Shown: piece by piece, positions 47,221 through 59,433 of the stretch
How the letters are laid out: every line of letters starts with the position of its first letter
Numbering within the stretch: the first letter of the stretch is position 1
Translations under genes and position numbers: made by a program
Assembly (NCBI RefSeq): GCF_001039355.2
Contig: NW_019775557.1
Coordinates: 197,359-261,358 of the forward strand
Length of the DNA stretch: 64,000 nucleotides
Origin: Lingula anatina
Lineage: Eukaryota; Brachiopoda; Lingulata; Lingulida; Lingulidae
Direction: 5' to 3'
The notes under the pieces: model-generated
Database searches by the model: none
Seen by the model: only the letters and a program-made list of their open reading frames with translations
Told to the model about the DNA's origin: nothing

Positions 47221-50200
47221 CACAGCAAGGTTGTAAAAAGGCTCATTATAGGTCATTTTATTAAGTGTAATTATGGCAAGAAACTGGAAAGGACCCTTTA
47301 CTAAGTAAATTTATCAATTTAATGCCTGCATTTTGAAAAATAAAAAGGTCAGTAAATGTTATTATGAAACAGTGAAAATAGCATTTTTGTGCCTTTTCAC
47401 AGTAACTGCCCTCATGAAGTTCTACATTTAAATATATTTTGATATACTATAATATTATAACTATGCAAGCTAGTGATAATGATTTGTTTATCAACCAGCC
47501 AGGGATTAGAATTTTTATCATAATTTTAAATATTATACTTTCTGTACATCAGAAAGTACAATGCATAGTTGAAAACATATCATAAGATACAGTATTAGTT
47601 TATTTGTCAGTAATACAATATTCTTTGGTTTGGTTTTACTTATATACATGCATATATCTAGTTATAACAAAAAACTTAGGAGTGGTGTTGCTTGTTTTGA
47701 ATATGTAATCATACATGCTGTGCTCGTATGTTGTTGACAACAGCTGTGAAACGGCAAACAAACTGATTGAATAATGCAATGACAATTTTATTTGAAAAAC
47801 TAAAAAAAGAACAACTGTACTATTATTTGAAAGATTTGCGATTTGTAAAAAAATTATTTATTAAGTAATTTAGTTGGTTTATTGAGCAAAGAAAAACAAG
47901 AACGGGTTGGCGTAGTTTTGTAATTTCACTGGACAAATGTGTTTTTTCTTCTTTGGTAACATCTTTCATAGGAAATCGTGTCCGCACGCAAACGTCGAAG
48001 AATCAAATTTTCCACTGGTGAACTGCATGTTTCTGGCCTCCTATTTCATTCATCAAATTACCTTGAAACAAAAGGTACACAAACAGCGTGACAAATTCGC
48101 CTGTGTCGATACCGATTCCTGGAAAAGGTTGTTGTGGTATTGATTTTTATAATTGCTTCTGTTTATGTGAGACACCGTTAAATGTAACATGAGGCATCAG
48201 TGACGCATGACGCCAGCCAGTTCGCTGTTGACCGTTAACCGTTGTGTCTTCTTCCCGTTTTTAGACGCTGTATTAGCAACCTGTTTTAACAGGTACTTTG
48301 CTGTGTCAAAACAAGGCCGTAGATTTTATCTACCTTGGTCAATTAAAGTGAGCTTTGTAATTGTTATTTAATGGTGCGTTCTTTGCACGACAACTGCAAA
48401 TTAAAATGTTTTTAAACATTAATTAAAATTATCTTTATCATATGATTAAGAATTACGTAGTTGCATGCACCAGAGATTCGAGACAATTTAGCCTAACTGG
48501 CGTTTAACGTGAACTTCAATTCGAATTTAATACCAAAAATTGTGGGCCCGGTATCTCGGAAGCTTCGCTATGTTGCGACCGTGCGCAAGCGTCTCGATTC
48601 CATAACTCGCCCATACTCGTCCCATATTATACATTGTAGCCTGTATTTGATATAGCGATTCCCAATACGCGATGCTTTCGAGATGCGGGGCCCTGGTAAC
48701 AAAATGAGCGAGCGACAGAGAGAGAGAGAGTTTGTGCAGTATAGTGACACACTCGAAAAATCCGCTTTGCTTTGTGAATTTTGACACTGCATTCTGACAA
48801 TAAAGAATCTTAATATCGGCAGCGGGTATCGAGTAGATTTTAATTTCAAAATCCATTCTTCGTCTTATTTTATTCAGAAGTGCAAACCGCTTTAATTTCC
48901 ACCACTAAACCTTAAAATACGAACACACATGAAATTACAATAACCAAGAAAATGAGTCAAACGACTTGATGGATTTCTACAAAGGTACGCATATGTATAT
49001 ATTTATTTCACATTATATACTTACATGTTCATATCTGCACAGGAAGGTGAACGGGCTGATATAACGTGTAGTTAATTGTCTATGTATGGTACGTTCAGTC
49101 AAATTCCAAGCATTTTCAACTATATTTCTTGATATTAAGACATTTCACCCATATTTGTTCATAATTAAGTTATGTCAAACATATTTGGAGATTACTTTTC
49201 GCCCTTATATGGTCATATTAAGAAATACAGTGAATATTTAACTGTTTCTTGGATATGAAAATAACAACAATCTTCTGGTCATACGTATGTACTGCACGCA
49301 CACGTACCATACAATAAATAATCCATAAAAACACATATGCATGCTGCAGTGTGCGGGCACGCGTGCATTTAATGCGAATTGTTCAGTCGTGCAGAGTGGC
49401 AAATTATACGCATTTGCGCATCTTCTACGCATTATTTTGGACAATTACGTTGATTACAGGTGCTATTCTATTGTTAATAAGATTCTAGACAGCAGATATG
49501 CGCATTTTGAAAACTGTCATTCTGGCAATTCTGCACCTGGTATAGTTAATGAAACGAGTGGCTCAACGACTAGACCAAAACGTCCTGCTGTGCATTAAAC
49601 ATGGTTTAGTCAATACGCCGTACGCTCCGTACACAAATTTTACGCTGTGTTCATGTGCGTGTAGCGTATTGTAGTCTGAATATGTAATACGCATTGCCAA
49701 TGGCATTCCATGGCTTTAAACAGCAAGTTCACAGACACCTGACAATGTTGTTAACGAAAAGAAGTGGGTTCGTGCCTCACAGTGTATACTTCGCACAAAT
49801 ATCAATATGTTATATATGTAATAATTCGCATATAATCATATTTATCGTACGAAGGAGACTGGTGATCCCTTTAGTCGAAGGTACAAATATATAAAAGGAC
49901 AGTGATATTTTTACTGGACAGGCAACATATGTACGAATACGCCAGCAACATAGGAATGTTGCGTCTGCTTAATAAGCATATCAATATACAAGTAAAAACA
50001 ACATTTTTTTAAAGGATCCATATGGAATATGCATTTACGAAATACTTTTTGCACATGCACACAGACAATGTAGAGACAATTTCACAAATGAAAAGCTTAT
50101 ACAGTTACGTATGGTTAGTGCAACATGATCTTTACATTACATTTACAGTAAAGGCACTATGTGCATGTCCACCTAAAGTACATTCTAAGGCTGTGTTCAG

Positions 50201-50610
50201 ATTAAACGTTATCGGTCCAGCAGGATCGATCTATCTCTGTAGATATTATTGTAAATAAGTAAACTCAATCAGTGCAATTGCCTGGCATGCCCCCTCCAGA
50301 AAGTTTCATAGCCGCACCTTGGAGAGAAAACCCGCAGAGATAGATCGATCCTGCCGGACCGACAACTTTTAGTCTGAACACGACGTAAGCACCACGTGTG
50401 CTTGCTAATCTGTTTGCATGGATAACCAAGGGCCATTTGCAGAGCATCTTAACAATTAAAAACAATTAAACCTAGTTAAAAGAACACCAAACTGCAAAAT
50501 GAATTAACCGATTTTGTCTTTTGGGACGCTAGTATAAAATGTAAATAAATAATTTGATTAAAAAAAAATTCATAAAAAGACATTGCTATAAACTATGGAA
50601 TTAAACTATT
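47221..50610. other. Intergenic region, no gene recognised
   Basis: This is the 3' flank of allantoinase (poly(A) signal near 47339) followed by AT-rich DNA with no convincing coding sequence on either strand. Short frames, for example 48527-48856 minus, show no family features. One small TAA-flanked inverted-repeat element lies at 50189-50385. The GPCR gene converges from the other side. Confidence 0.5.
50189..50385. mobile_element. 197-bp TAA-flanked inverted-repeat element (MITE)
   Basis: The left end GGCTGTGTTCAGATTAAACG and the reverse complement of the right end CGTCGTGTTCAGACTAAAAG align, and the similarity continues through ATCGGTCCAGCAGGATCGAT for about 55 bp into each arm. TAA lies directly outside both ends (50186-50188 and 50386-50388). 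It has no coding capacity. A TAA duplication and GGC-type ends suggest a PIF/Harbinger-like non-autonomous element. Confidence 0.7.
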
Positions 50611-52485
50611 TTACCTCCTTCTCCTTGTAAACATCTGTTTTAAATTGTTCCTAAAATTCTTATTCATGAAAGAATATATGATTGGGTTGGCCATATTGTT
50701 TACAAAGTAACAATAGAAGACAATCATATTGAAAGGAACCCATTTGATGGCCATTAAGGCGCCTGGTAAAAATGTAACAAAGAAAACAACGGTCACCACG
50801 ATCAACATGGAAGCGGTTTTTAAGTTCGCTCTTATGAATATCTCTCTTGCCATCTTCTTCTCGAGCGCCTTTGGGGACTCGGCGTCTGGAGTCCTGTCAT
50901 CGCTTTCGGAGCCTCTTGAAAACAGCCCTCTGGTGGGGAAATGGACATGTGACAGGAGTCTTATCATGGATGGACGGCCGCCAGATGGCAGTGCTGTTGC
51001 CTCCATTTCAATGTTTTCTGAGGATTTAGAAACAGCATTGTTTTCGCTTTTAAGGCCACTTCCATTTGCCACGTGTTTTGACCGGCCGTTCGATTTTGGA
51101 TATGCTATTTTTCTAAGACCGTTTGGCGGTGAAGGAGATTTATTTAAGCGCGGGAAACTGGCCCGTCGTCGCTGGTCATTGAATCTGACCCTATTAACGG
51201 TGTTATTATTCACTCGTGTGGGCCAAGTGTTATTTAAGTTGTCCATATCAATTTGACCAAGTTTGTTCCTCTTTCCGTCGATTCCGTCACGAGGGAGGCC
51301 ATTTCGCTCGGCACCGTTATCTTCGCAATTGCTTAAGATATCTGAAAAGCTGACGCTGGGTTTCGGTTTGCCACTGGTGCCGCTGCTACTACTACTTCCA
51401 TTTACCATTGATGATTGCTCATTTGCTGGGATGTTGTCGTTGTCGTCGTTTTCCTGGCTGTCCTCGAACAACGGTTTCATCTCAATGCTTTGGCGATCAG
51501 GGCTGGCCTTGAGATTTTCTTCGACGATGGTCGCCGTGGTGATAGCACCGCGTGTTTCGCGTCCAAACGTTGTAGATGGCGCTATGCTACGCCAATCTTC
51601 GCTTTGCCGCCTCTTGGCAAACAGCGCCCGTGCTTTACTGCTTCCGATCAGTGCCGACTTTCGCCGATGATATTTACGGACATTAACGTACAGGATTGAA
51701 TACATAATGACAATGACAGAAAAAGCCACAAAATACATCACAGAGTGTACATAACGATATTTATGACGAAAATCAAACCCCAGAATTTTGTCGACTGGAA
51801 TGCATCGTCCTTCCAAGCTGATCGTTTCATTCGTCCTTGCCATCGCGCTGTCTTGAGCGTCGCTGACCGATGAGTTCCTTTGACTATTAGTGGCGGAAAT
51901 CCAAGGCAACTCCATCCCGGTATATACAGAGCCGTTGCCGCGATTCCATTCAACGGGAAGGGTGCCATTGAGGCTTTGTTCCGAACTCTCCTCTTCTTCT
52001 GGCGTAGCGGAGCCGTAGCACATGGCGACAAGAAGGCCCAAAATGGCGGCAAGAACAGACAAGCCGAAAATGGCGAACTTGACCTGAGTTATATTCGACT
52101 TCACTTTGTACGGCCGGCAGATACACAGGCACCTGTCCACAGCAATGGCTGCCATGACGAACGCACTCAGAGGCACGGTGGAGGTGACAAAGAAATGGTA
52201 CAGCTTACACAGGAAGTCTGAGTACAGCGTGAACTCCACCCACTCCATAGCTATGGTAAACGGCACGATCACGGAACATGTGAACAAGTCGAGAAGGGCG
52301 AGGGTGAGGATGAAAATCCGAGCGCTGGACCGCTCGTAATTGCGTCCAAACACGTAGAGCACCAAGGCATTCCCGGCTGTCCCCGTCACGGAGATGAAGC
52401 TCAGCATGGTGAGGGTGGCGTACAGCTGTTGTACGGTCGCCACCGGCATGGACTCGTGGACCTCGTTGACGGCTTTTAACGTCAT
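50611..52485 (-). CDS. Class A (rhodopsin-like) G-protein-coupled receptor, orphan
   Basis: A single uninterrupted frame of 624 residues. Seven hydrophobic segments are visible. TM1 carries GN (38-39), TM2 has TLALLDLFT, the conserved extracellular Cys is Cys93 before TM3, and TM3 ends with DRC (117-119) in place of DRY, followed by CICRPYK. The second extracellular loop is unusually long (about 155-230) with NGT, NGS, NSS and NET glycosylation sequons and a Cys (GRCIPVD) that can pair with Cys93. The third intracellular loop is roughly 240 residues, rich in Ser, Asn and basic residues. TM6 has FFVTFLPG in place of CWxP, and TM7 ends NPIIY (600-604) with a short basic tail. The general layout recalls peptide or amine receptors, but I cannot assign a ligand. 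An acceptor (TTTTATCAG) ends at 52508, 22 bp upstream of the ATG, so a 5' non-coding exon probably lies further out in 52509-64000. Confidence 0.9.
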   Translation of the reverse strand: MTLKAVNEVHESMPVATVQQLYATLTMLSFISVTGTAGNALVLYVFGRNYERSSARIFILTLALLDLFTCSVIVPFTIAMEWVEFTLYSDFLCKLYHFFVTSTVPLSAFVMAAIAVDRCLCICRPYKVKSNITQVKFAIFGLSVLAAILGLLVAMCYGSATPEEEESSEQSLNGTLPVEWNRGNGSVYTGMELPWISATNSQRNSSVSDAQDSAMARTNETISLEGRCIPVDKILGFDFRHKYRYVHSVMYFVAFSVIVIMYSILYVNVRKYHRRKSALIGSSKARALFAKRRQSEDWRSIAPSTTFGRETRGAITTATIVEENLKASPDRQSIEMKPLFEDSQENDDNDNIPANEQSSMVNGSSSSSGTSGKPKPSVSFSDILSNCEDNGAERNGLPRDGIDGKRNKLGQIDMDNLNNTWPTRVNNNTVNRVRFNDQRRRASFPRLNKSPSPPNGLRKIAYPKSNGRSKHVANGSGLKSENNAVSKSSENIEMEATALPSGGRPSMIRLLSHVHFPTRGLFSRGSESDDRTPDAESPKALEKKMAREIFIRANLKTASMLIVVTVVFFVTFLPGALMAIKWVPFNMIVFYCYFVNNMANPIIYSFMNKNFRNNLKQMFTRRRR

Positions 52486-54611
52486 CGTGGGGTTTGTTCC
52501 GACAGTTCTGATAAAACAAAATAAAAGTGTGCATTAGGTACATACATATACAGTAGTAAGTAAGTATTGAGGTAGATCGGCCTAACTTGACTGTGAACGT
52601 GCTTATACTTTGGGAATGGTGGACCTTGGGGGGGGGAGGCAGTGGGCGCAAATAACACACGAAGCGTATGACGCGACTCAAACGTTCACATTTTTGGAAT
52701 AACACTTTTCAGCAAAGAAAATAATAATTTAGAAATGCAAGTCGTGTATTAATTACAAAAGCATCCAATGAAGTTTTAATGACAGCATTTAATTACACTA
52801 TCCTGCTATGTACAACTCGTTGTAAGCAATAAACACCCTTTTTAAAGCAAAGGACTCATTCCCATTGAAACTGTCTGTCTTCGTTGATCGATCCAACCCC
52901 GGGGGGGGGGGGTAGCTCTAAATGCAATCAGTTTAACAGGTTAACACGCCTCTAGTTTTCAACGTACTCTTAAGATCGTATAATACACTAGATAGGCCTA
53001 TTCTGTATTTTACGAAACGCTAGAAAATCCAACCATATGAATTGTGCATGTTTCACCTCACATTTAGTTGCGTTTGCTTGTAGTAAGGCATGCTGGGTTT
53101 TTATTTTTTTTCTTAGTTTGTCGTCTGCAACGAGGCACGGCTTTGGGGCAGAAATTGTTTTAAAGATCTTCCAATACATAGTCTTGTTGATAAACACATT
53201 ACAGTGGGAAAGGTGCAACAGAGTATTTATTTACAACGAAAAGAAAGCGTTTTTTCTTTACCTCAGTCTTAGTGTTTATATATTAGCCTATTCTGAGGAG
53301 AACCTTATGTCCCTTTCACCTTTGCACGGGGAATGGCTTTAATAGTCGTACAAGATGGTTCACGAGTACAAGAGGGCGGCTTTAAACAGGGCAGATGCAC
53401 GAAATGTGGCGCCCCTTTACTGCTCACAATAAAAAAACACTAAGAGTATTCATCGTGCACAGTACTTGGAGTGGGCGTGTAAGGTAACTGTTACTTTTAA
53501 AGTTGTAAATACGAAAAAAGGTTTGTTGGTGTTGACTGAGACTAAGACTAAAACTAAAAGCATACCCTATTTGTAATAGAGCCTAAAGTTTACATCTTAA
53601 CTAAACAAGTCTTGATTTAAGAGGTAGACGTATATAAATTGAGGTAAAACTTGAAATGCCATAACTATTACCTTGGCATTGGAAAGATATCCACGATTGG
53701 CTACTTTTTTTACAATAGTGATCAAGTAACAAAGTTAAAGGTGGATAGAAAATAGCTTTAACAGAATGAAAGACTGCGCACTTGAAATTCTTTTTGCAGC
53801 ATTGTATACTTACACTGATTTAGAATCGAAAATAACAACAAACATATATATAATTATAAACCGTGATTTTTACGTTTCGTTCCTTTTCCGTCGAGTATTT
53901 TTGTCAACCAATATACATACCAAGAGATGTTATGTGACCATGGCGATACACGCTTTATTTGGTTTTAGGGGTGTTTTCCAGTGAAATACGAGTACTTTCT
54001 CTCGTATGTATGTACCTACATGTCAAAGAATACGCTGCCACCTTGCGATATATGCATTGAATACCTCCCATACGCTTAAGGTGTTCTGGTAGGTATCGCT
54101 TGGTAGACAGAGTATTATCTCTCACACGACCCATGCTATTTTACTTATGTTTCACCTTTGTAAGAGGAAGCGCTTCGAGCCGTGGAAGAGGTAGACGAGT
54201 TAACCAGCGGCCTCGTATCTCATTTTCCCCATACTTGACCGACAGCTTGCCTTGTTAACAAGCAGAGAAATGCTCTATGAACACTGTGAATTTTTTTCGC
54301 TCGAAACACTTAACGTGTTGTACGTGTGCAAAAGCTATATCATATGAATCTATCTCGCATACTGATGAAACATGTTCCAAGAGCTGTTAGATTATTCAAA
54401 ATTTTAGTATCTTTTATGAAGTTACACCCTTGTTTTTCACACCAAGCCCAAACTCCACTCAAGTTATCCTAAATCTTGGCGTGCAAGGGTGATAACATGC
54501 GTTGTATGGTGACCAATCCCCTACAAAAGCAGCCCCTGCCGAATGAAACAATTCACCCATCTACTTTTTATCTAAGAAAACTTATACAACCAGGGAACTT
54601 CCAAAAAGAAC
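52486..54611. other. GPCR upstream region, no coding gene recognised
   Basis: This contains the last 22 bases of the GPCR 5' UTR and an upstream splice acceptor (minus strand), then non-coding sequence. At 52860-52965 there is a fragment of the repeat family also seen at 3846-4086 (TGCAATCAGTTTAACAGGTT, AACACGCCTCT). Short open frames such as 53037-53342 show no recognisable domains. Confidence 0.45.
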
Positions 54612-55374
54612 AGTAGTTAGAAATGGACACCAGGTTTGCTATCGGTGGATGGATTATGGGTGGATTGTTTGTTTGATTGTTTTTTTTTTTTTTTTGTTTT
54701 TGTTTTTTGTTTTTGTTTTTTGTTGGTTTGTTTGTTTGCATACTTTTTTTGGGGGGGGGGTAGCTATGGCTACGAACGCTTTTTTATTGTTTTCTTTTTT
54801 TAAGTCTTATTTATTTTTACTTGTGTATTTAATTTTTTTATTACATCATTTTCTTTGTTTTTGAAAATCTCATCTTGTCTGCTTTGATTTTCAGTCGCGT
54901 CTCACCTTATAGGTAATAGTGCGCTTGCACTGAAGTTTGTTTCCGTGCATTGTTAGGTTGTTTCATTAAGCGGCCATACAAGCTAAGGCACGAAGTGGAC
55001 ATAGCCAATATTTAATACTCAAATACGCTTGAACTCAAAAAGTCGTGCCTAAGCTTGTATGGCCGCTTAATGAAACAACCTAACAATGCACGGAAACAAA
55101 CTTCAGTGCAAGCGCACTATTACCTATAAGGTGAGACGCGACTGAAAGTCAAAACAAACAAGATGAGATTTTCAAAAACAAAGAAAATGATGTCATAAAA
55201 AATTAAATACACAAGAAAAAATAAATAAGACTTAAAAAAAGAAAACAATAAAAAAGCATTCGTAGCCATAGCTACCCACAAATAATTATGCAAACAAACA
55301 AACCAACCAAAAAACAAAAAATCCACCCACAATCCACTCGCCGATAGTAAACCTAGAGTCCATTTCTAACTACT
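54612..55374. mobile_element. 763-bp foldback element with 6-bp target duplication
   Basis: The left arm (54612-54993) and right arm (55043-55374) are inverted copies separated by a loop of about 49 bp. The ends read AGTAGTTAGAAATGGA and its complement, and the inner arms include ACCTATAAGGTGAGACGCG and CGGCCATACAAGC on opposite strands. AAGAAC directly flanks both sides (54606-54611 and 55375-55380), a plausible target-site duplication. T-rich stretches in the left arm and A-rich ones in the right are partly diverged. No protein is encoded; hydrophobic frames inside are translations of the poly-T arms. Type: foldback or long-arm MITE; superfamily not assigned. Confidence 0.85.
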
Positions 55375-55380
55375 AAGAAC

Positions 55381-58300
55381 TTAAGGCTTTGCTTTTTAAG
55401 CGATATTACTTTAAATAGTCCAATTTCCTATGACAAAAGATTTTATGTATTGAATTTTAATTTACATTTATCTCTTAAACGGTCTTATTTATGAAAAAAT
55501 TCATCTTAAGATGGTTTGTGCTGTCAATTTTGTTGATTTTTTAAAATGTTTTTATACTCTTAATAAATCATATTATTATCTACAGACTGCGTTTGTATAT
55601 GTATGTGTATTTACAGTGTATACGTATATGAGTTGGATGTGGTGTTAGGTACATGAACGTTACTGCCCAACAATATGTCCTGCTTTCATTTTGTTGCCAA
55701 GTGTTTACGTGATTATTTCGGAGAGATGCACGTGCCACGCACATGTCGCTATTCTGACACACAAAAGCCATCAAGTGTAAAGTTAATGTTATTCAACAAG
55801 TATATAATAATGTGTGTGTACTAGTATAAACTATTAAGCTATTTGTAATGAATGAACACCACATTATATTGATAAAGATCTGCGAGTTAGGCTCTAAATA
55901 TTTCTGTTATAAAAGAAAAATAGTTGTAGTAGGCGATGTTTCTATTGACCGAGTAACGGTATGCTTGGCGAAGAAGCTAATGTTCAGATAATCCTAACGT
56001 TGGCCAGAAATCAACAATGCGTCTTGCAGTCATTATGAATATCGATAAAAATAAGCAAATCTGTTTTGACTCGTAGATTGTGCATGTTCACTGTATTCAA
56101 CAAATCACTGGATTTGCGTATTTTTCAATTATGGAAACGACCAAAATGCAAATTGGCTGCCCTCTTGCCTTTTAAACCTGGCAATCGTAATCACAATAAT
56201 GTTTTTATTTCTGGAAAGTATTTAACATCTAATGGGTTACGAGTCAAGAACTCAACTTGAAATGCACTTTTGAAGCGGAGTGGCATTTAGGTACTATAAT
56301 GTAGAGAAGTGGATTAAAAAAACATTACATCTACCGGTATTGTTTTGACATCAAATATCATGCACTGGTAAATCTTTGGATTTGTCAAGTCTCTGGTCCG
56401 CCCATAAACCAGGAACAAAAGAAATGGTTCAATTCATATTGTATGTCTGATGACATGAGGATGACATAAAGAAATGTACTTTAATTTTAACACTAATCAA
56501 GCACGCATACACGGATGCACGGATAAAGTTGCACGGATAAAGTTGTATACTACTAATAGATAACTATTAATCTTCGAGATCACGCCAAGGCATATATGTA
56601 CATTGCCTCACAATGGTATGCTCCACGGGAACAACCTGGCAGCGGTATTCAGACGAAACTCTGAATGGCAAGTGCTTCACAATTGTATACACTCCGGGTT
56701 TTAAACTATCTAAAAGGCATATTTTACATGTGTGTACATATGCTGCAAAGGTACCTTAATATCTTTCCCAATTTATTCTTATGAAATGATTAAACCGGTT
56801 CCTTAAATAAAAATACCTGATGTCAAAAATTCCTTTTGAAATATACGGGGAGTCAAGGCAGTCTGAACGGTACGGGACACATTTAAAACAAAACTTTTAC
56901 ATTAATTAAAAACGGAATACAACGTCGAGGTCAAGAAATGACTAGAAAAAATATTAATTTGATTTGGCGGGAAAAGCCGGAATAACATACCTTTAATCAA
57001 AATTCTCATGGCTTTAATTCCGTCCCTACCTGTTAAATCCCCGTATGCCCACAGCCTTCCACCAACAGCACGAAACACCCTGCAGAATTCAGTTTTTCTC
57101 CGCACCTGAAAGGTCGAAGTCTTTATCTGTCCTTTTCTGAATAATCCTCCGTGTATAAATGTTCATGTCAGGTTCAACAGAGGTAAGTTGGTTTCAAATT
57201 AATATATAGACTTTGATTGGTATATTCTTATATTCGTTAATGATATCATCCTGTTTTCACAGACCCGGAAGCATTCAGCGTAGAGTGCTATTCTCCTATC
57301 CCGTGGTTTTTCCAGGATTTCTGTCCCTGCTTTCAGTGCATCCCCAACCCCCGAGGGTGATAATGACAATGAAACGTCACTTCACGCTGTGTCATTTTAC
57401 ACTTTACCCACATATTGATCACGATATGTGATAATCGTTTCGTGGGGAACACGTATCCACAGCTTTCACAGGCTCACTGCCCCCTTTTCACAATTCATGG
57501 TAGGATCTCTTAGGGAAAAAAATCCAGAAAAAGTTTAAGGCTTTGGTGTCGAAGGTCCTCAGAATCTATTTCAGTCAACTTGTATGGTCTGCGACACGTC
57601 TTTTTTTGCTCAGCCAAAGGCAATATTCACATTTTCTGTTCTACAAGTGGATCTGATGTACAAATTGAAGTGAAACAGGAGCCGTCAGTCATCATATTTT
57701 ATTAATTAAGTGCTTGAAACAAATATACGCCGTTTGTATGTGACTCATTTACAATGGCATCGCTTCTTTTTTTTCTTCTATTTCCTTGTCGTCATCGCAC
57801 CTCTTAATGTATGTAGGTATCGAAAATCAATTATATAAGATAACTCCCAATGTAGGTCACCCTTCAGATAAACTGGCTGCTGGACTGGTGCAAAAAATCC
57901 AACAGTATTATTAATGAGAATATCTAAGGTAAATTCAAGAAATAATTTGCTGTATGATTTACGCCCTTGATTCCAAATAGATCTAATCAATCTGATTAAC
58001 GTACCTATGACTGCACGAGGTGTTACGTACCAAACTGGCCGTGGGGTATAAACATTCCAGGAGCTTTGCACAATAGGATGGTTTGTTTTTGTTTATATAG
58101 AATGTGGACCAACGTACATGTAACCTGTTTCTCAGTCCTAGATCCCTGTCGTCTTCGCTAATTCATAAATACGAGGCAGTAGCTACAGACAACTCCAATT
58201 CGGGTCGGTCGACTTACAGCCATAAAAACTCCTCTCCTTGTGCTGGTATGGCTTCTGCGCGTATCGTATTCTCCGTGGATGAATTTCACTCTTTTTATCT

Positions 58301-59225
58301 TGTCGGCAACCTGTCGGCAACTTGTTCACTTTATTTTTGTAACATCAAGATCCAGCCCGGTCTATCCTTGGCGGATGTTAAAAAAAGGCACTCGTCGTTC
58401 GCTACTACAGCTTGTGACCGACAGAAATGCGTTACCAGCTAATTTTTTTCTGTATGCCGAGGAAATTGTCCCGTTCAAGTTTGCTTACTGTGCACGGTCA
58501 CCTTCGATTTACCTGTGCCAGTCTCAGCGCACTGCGTGTGCTCCCCTCACCACCGGCGCCGATTTTTGCGGATCTTCACTGTTCAGAAATAACTGGGAAA
58601 CGGGAAATAACAGAGGCTGCGTGTCCGTGATCCGTGGAAACCAATCTGCAAATAGAACACAGGCGGGGTGGTTATTTTTGCACGTACACACTGGGAATCG
58701 ATATGCAGTCATTTTTTTATCCTGCGTTTTATGTATTTATATATTTCTTTACATATCACATTTTTTTATATCGAAAGTCACTTCAGCTTAAAAATAACAT
58801 ACAGTGCGCTTTCACCATGCTACATGCACATGTAGTGTTAATTGAAAAATAGCGTGTTCGAATTACTGGAATTTTATAACCTGTCTTCAATTCTTGGATC
58901 TGCCGCGACTTGGCTGGTTTTAGATATATTTATAAAAGGTTAAGATCAACCAGGCCGCTCCGACGGGAAGACACGAATGAATGTTCGGTCGAATGCGTGT
59001 TGTTCATAATGATGTTATTTGCGCGGTTCCTGTTCCGAACCATAAACAATAATGAAAGGCTTATCTATCCGTTCACCTGGGGAAGGGAAATCAAACGGGA
59101 TTAATTTAGAAACCAAAACTGCTTACTGGAATGACTTAATAAGTGCAATAAATTTAGAAACTCCAAGATGACAGGAAGTCGAGTTGAATTCAGATATACA
59201 GGTAAATATAAAAGTGCACTTCATA
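55381..59225. other. Non-coding region, no gene recognised
   Basis: AT-rich DNA without exons I can support. Frames on the plus strand at 58104-58442 and 58240-58791 overlap each other in different phases and show no conserved motif, so I treat them as chance. It may contain 5' non-coding exons of the GPCR gene. Confidence 0.4.
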
Positions 59226-59430
59226 GGCCGTATACACAACCAAAGTTGATCCGCGGACTAACAGATCCCCGGATCAAATATGGCTGACCCACTGGAAAAC
59301 TTGCCGCATAATCCCTGCGGGGAATGTATCCAATGTGCATTAGGGACTATGCGGCAAACTCTCTAGTGGGTCGGCCATATTCGATCCGCGGTTCGGTTAG
59401 TTCCCGGATCAACTGGTTGTGAATGCGGTC
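59226..59430. mobile_element. 205-bp inverted-repeat element (MITE)
   Basis: The left end GGCCGTATACACAACC and the reverse complement of the right end GACCGCATTCACAACC match, and the pairing continues through GTTGATCC, ATCAAATATGGC and GACCCACT to TTGCCGCATA for about 90 bp per arm. ATA flanks both sides (59223-59225 and 59431-59433), a possible short target duplication. No coding capacity. GGCCGNATTCACAA-type ends occur in small DNA transposons of invertebrates. Confidence 0.75.
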
Positions 59431-59433
59431 ATA

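Noticed and set aside
50729-52339. Several long plus-strand frames opposite the GPCR
   Set aside because: Antisense shadows of the GPCR coding exon without independent features.
54649-55332. Hydrophobic Phe/Leu-rich frames on both strands
   Set aside because: They are translations of the T-rich inverted arms of the foldback element and mirror each other; not membrane protein genes.
58104-58791. Overlapping plus-strand frames of 112 and 183 codons
   Set aside because: Different phases over the same bases, no conserved motif, no supported splice structure.
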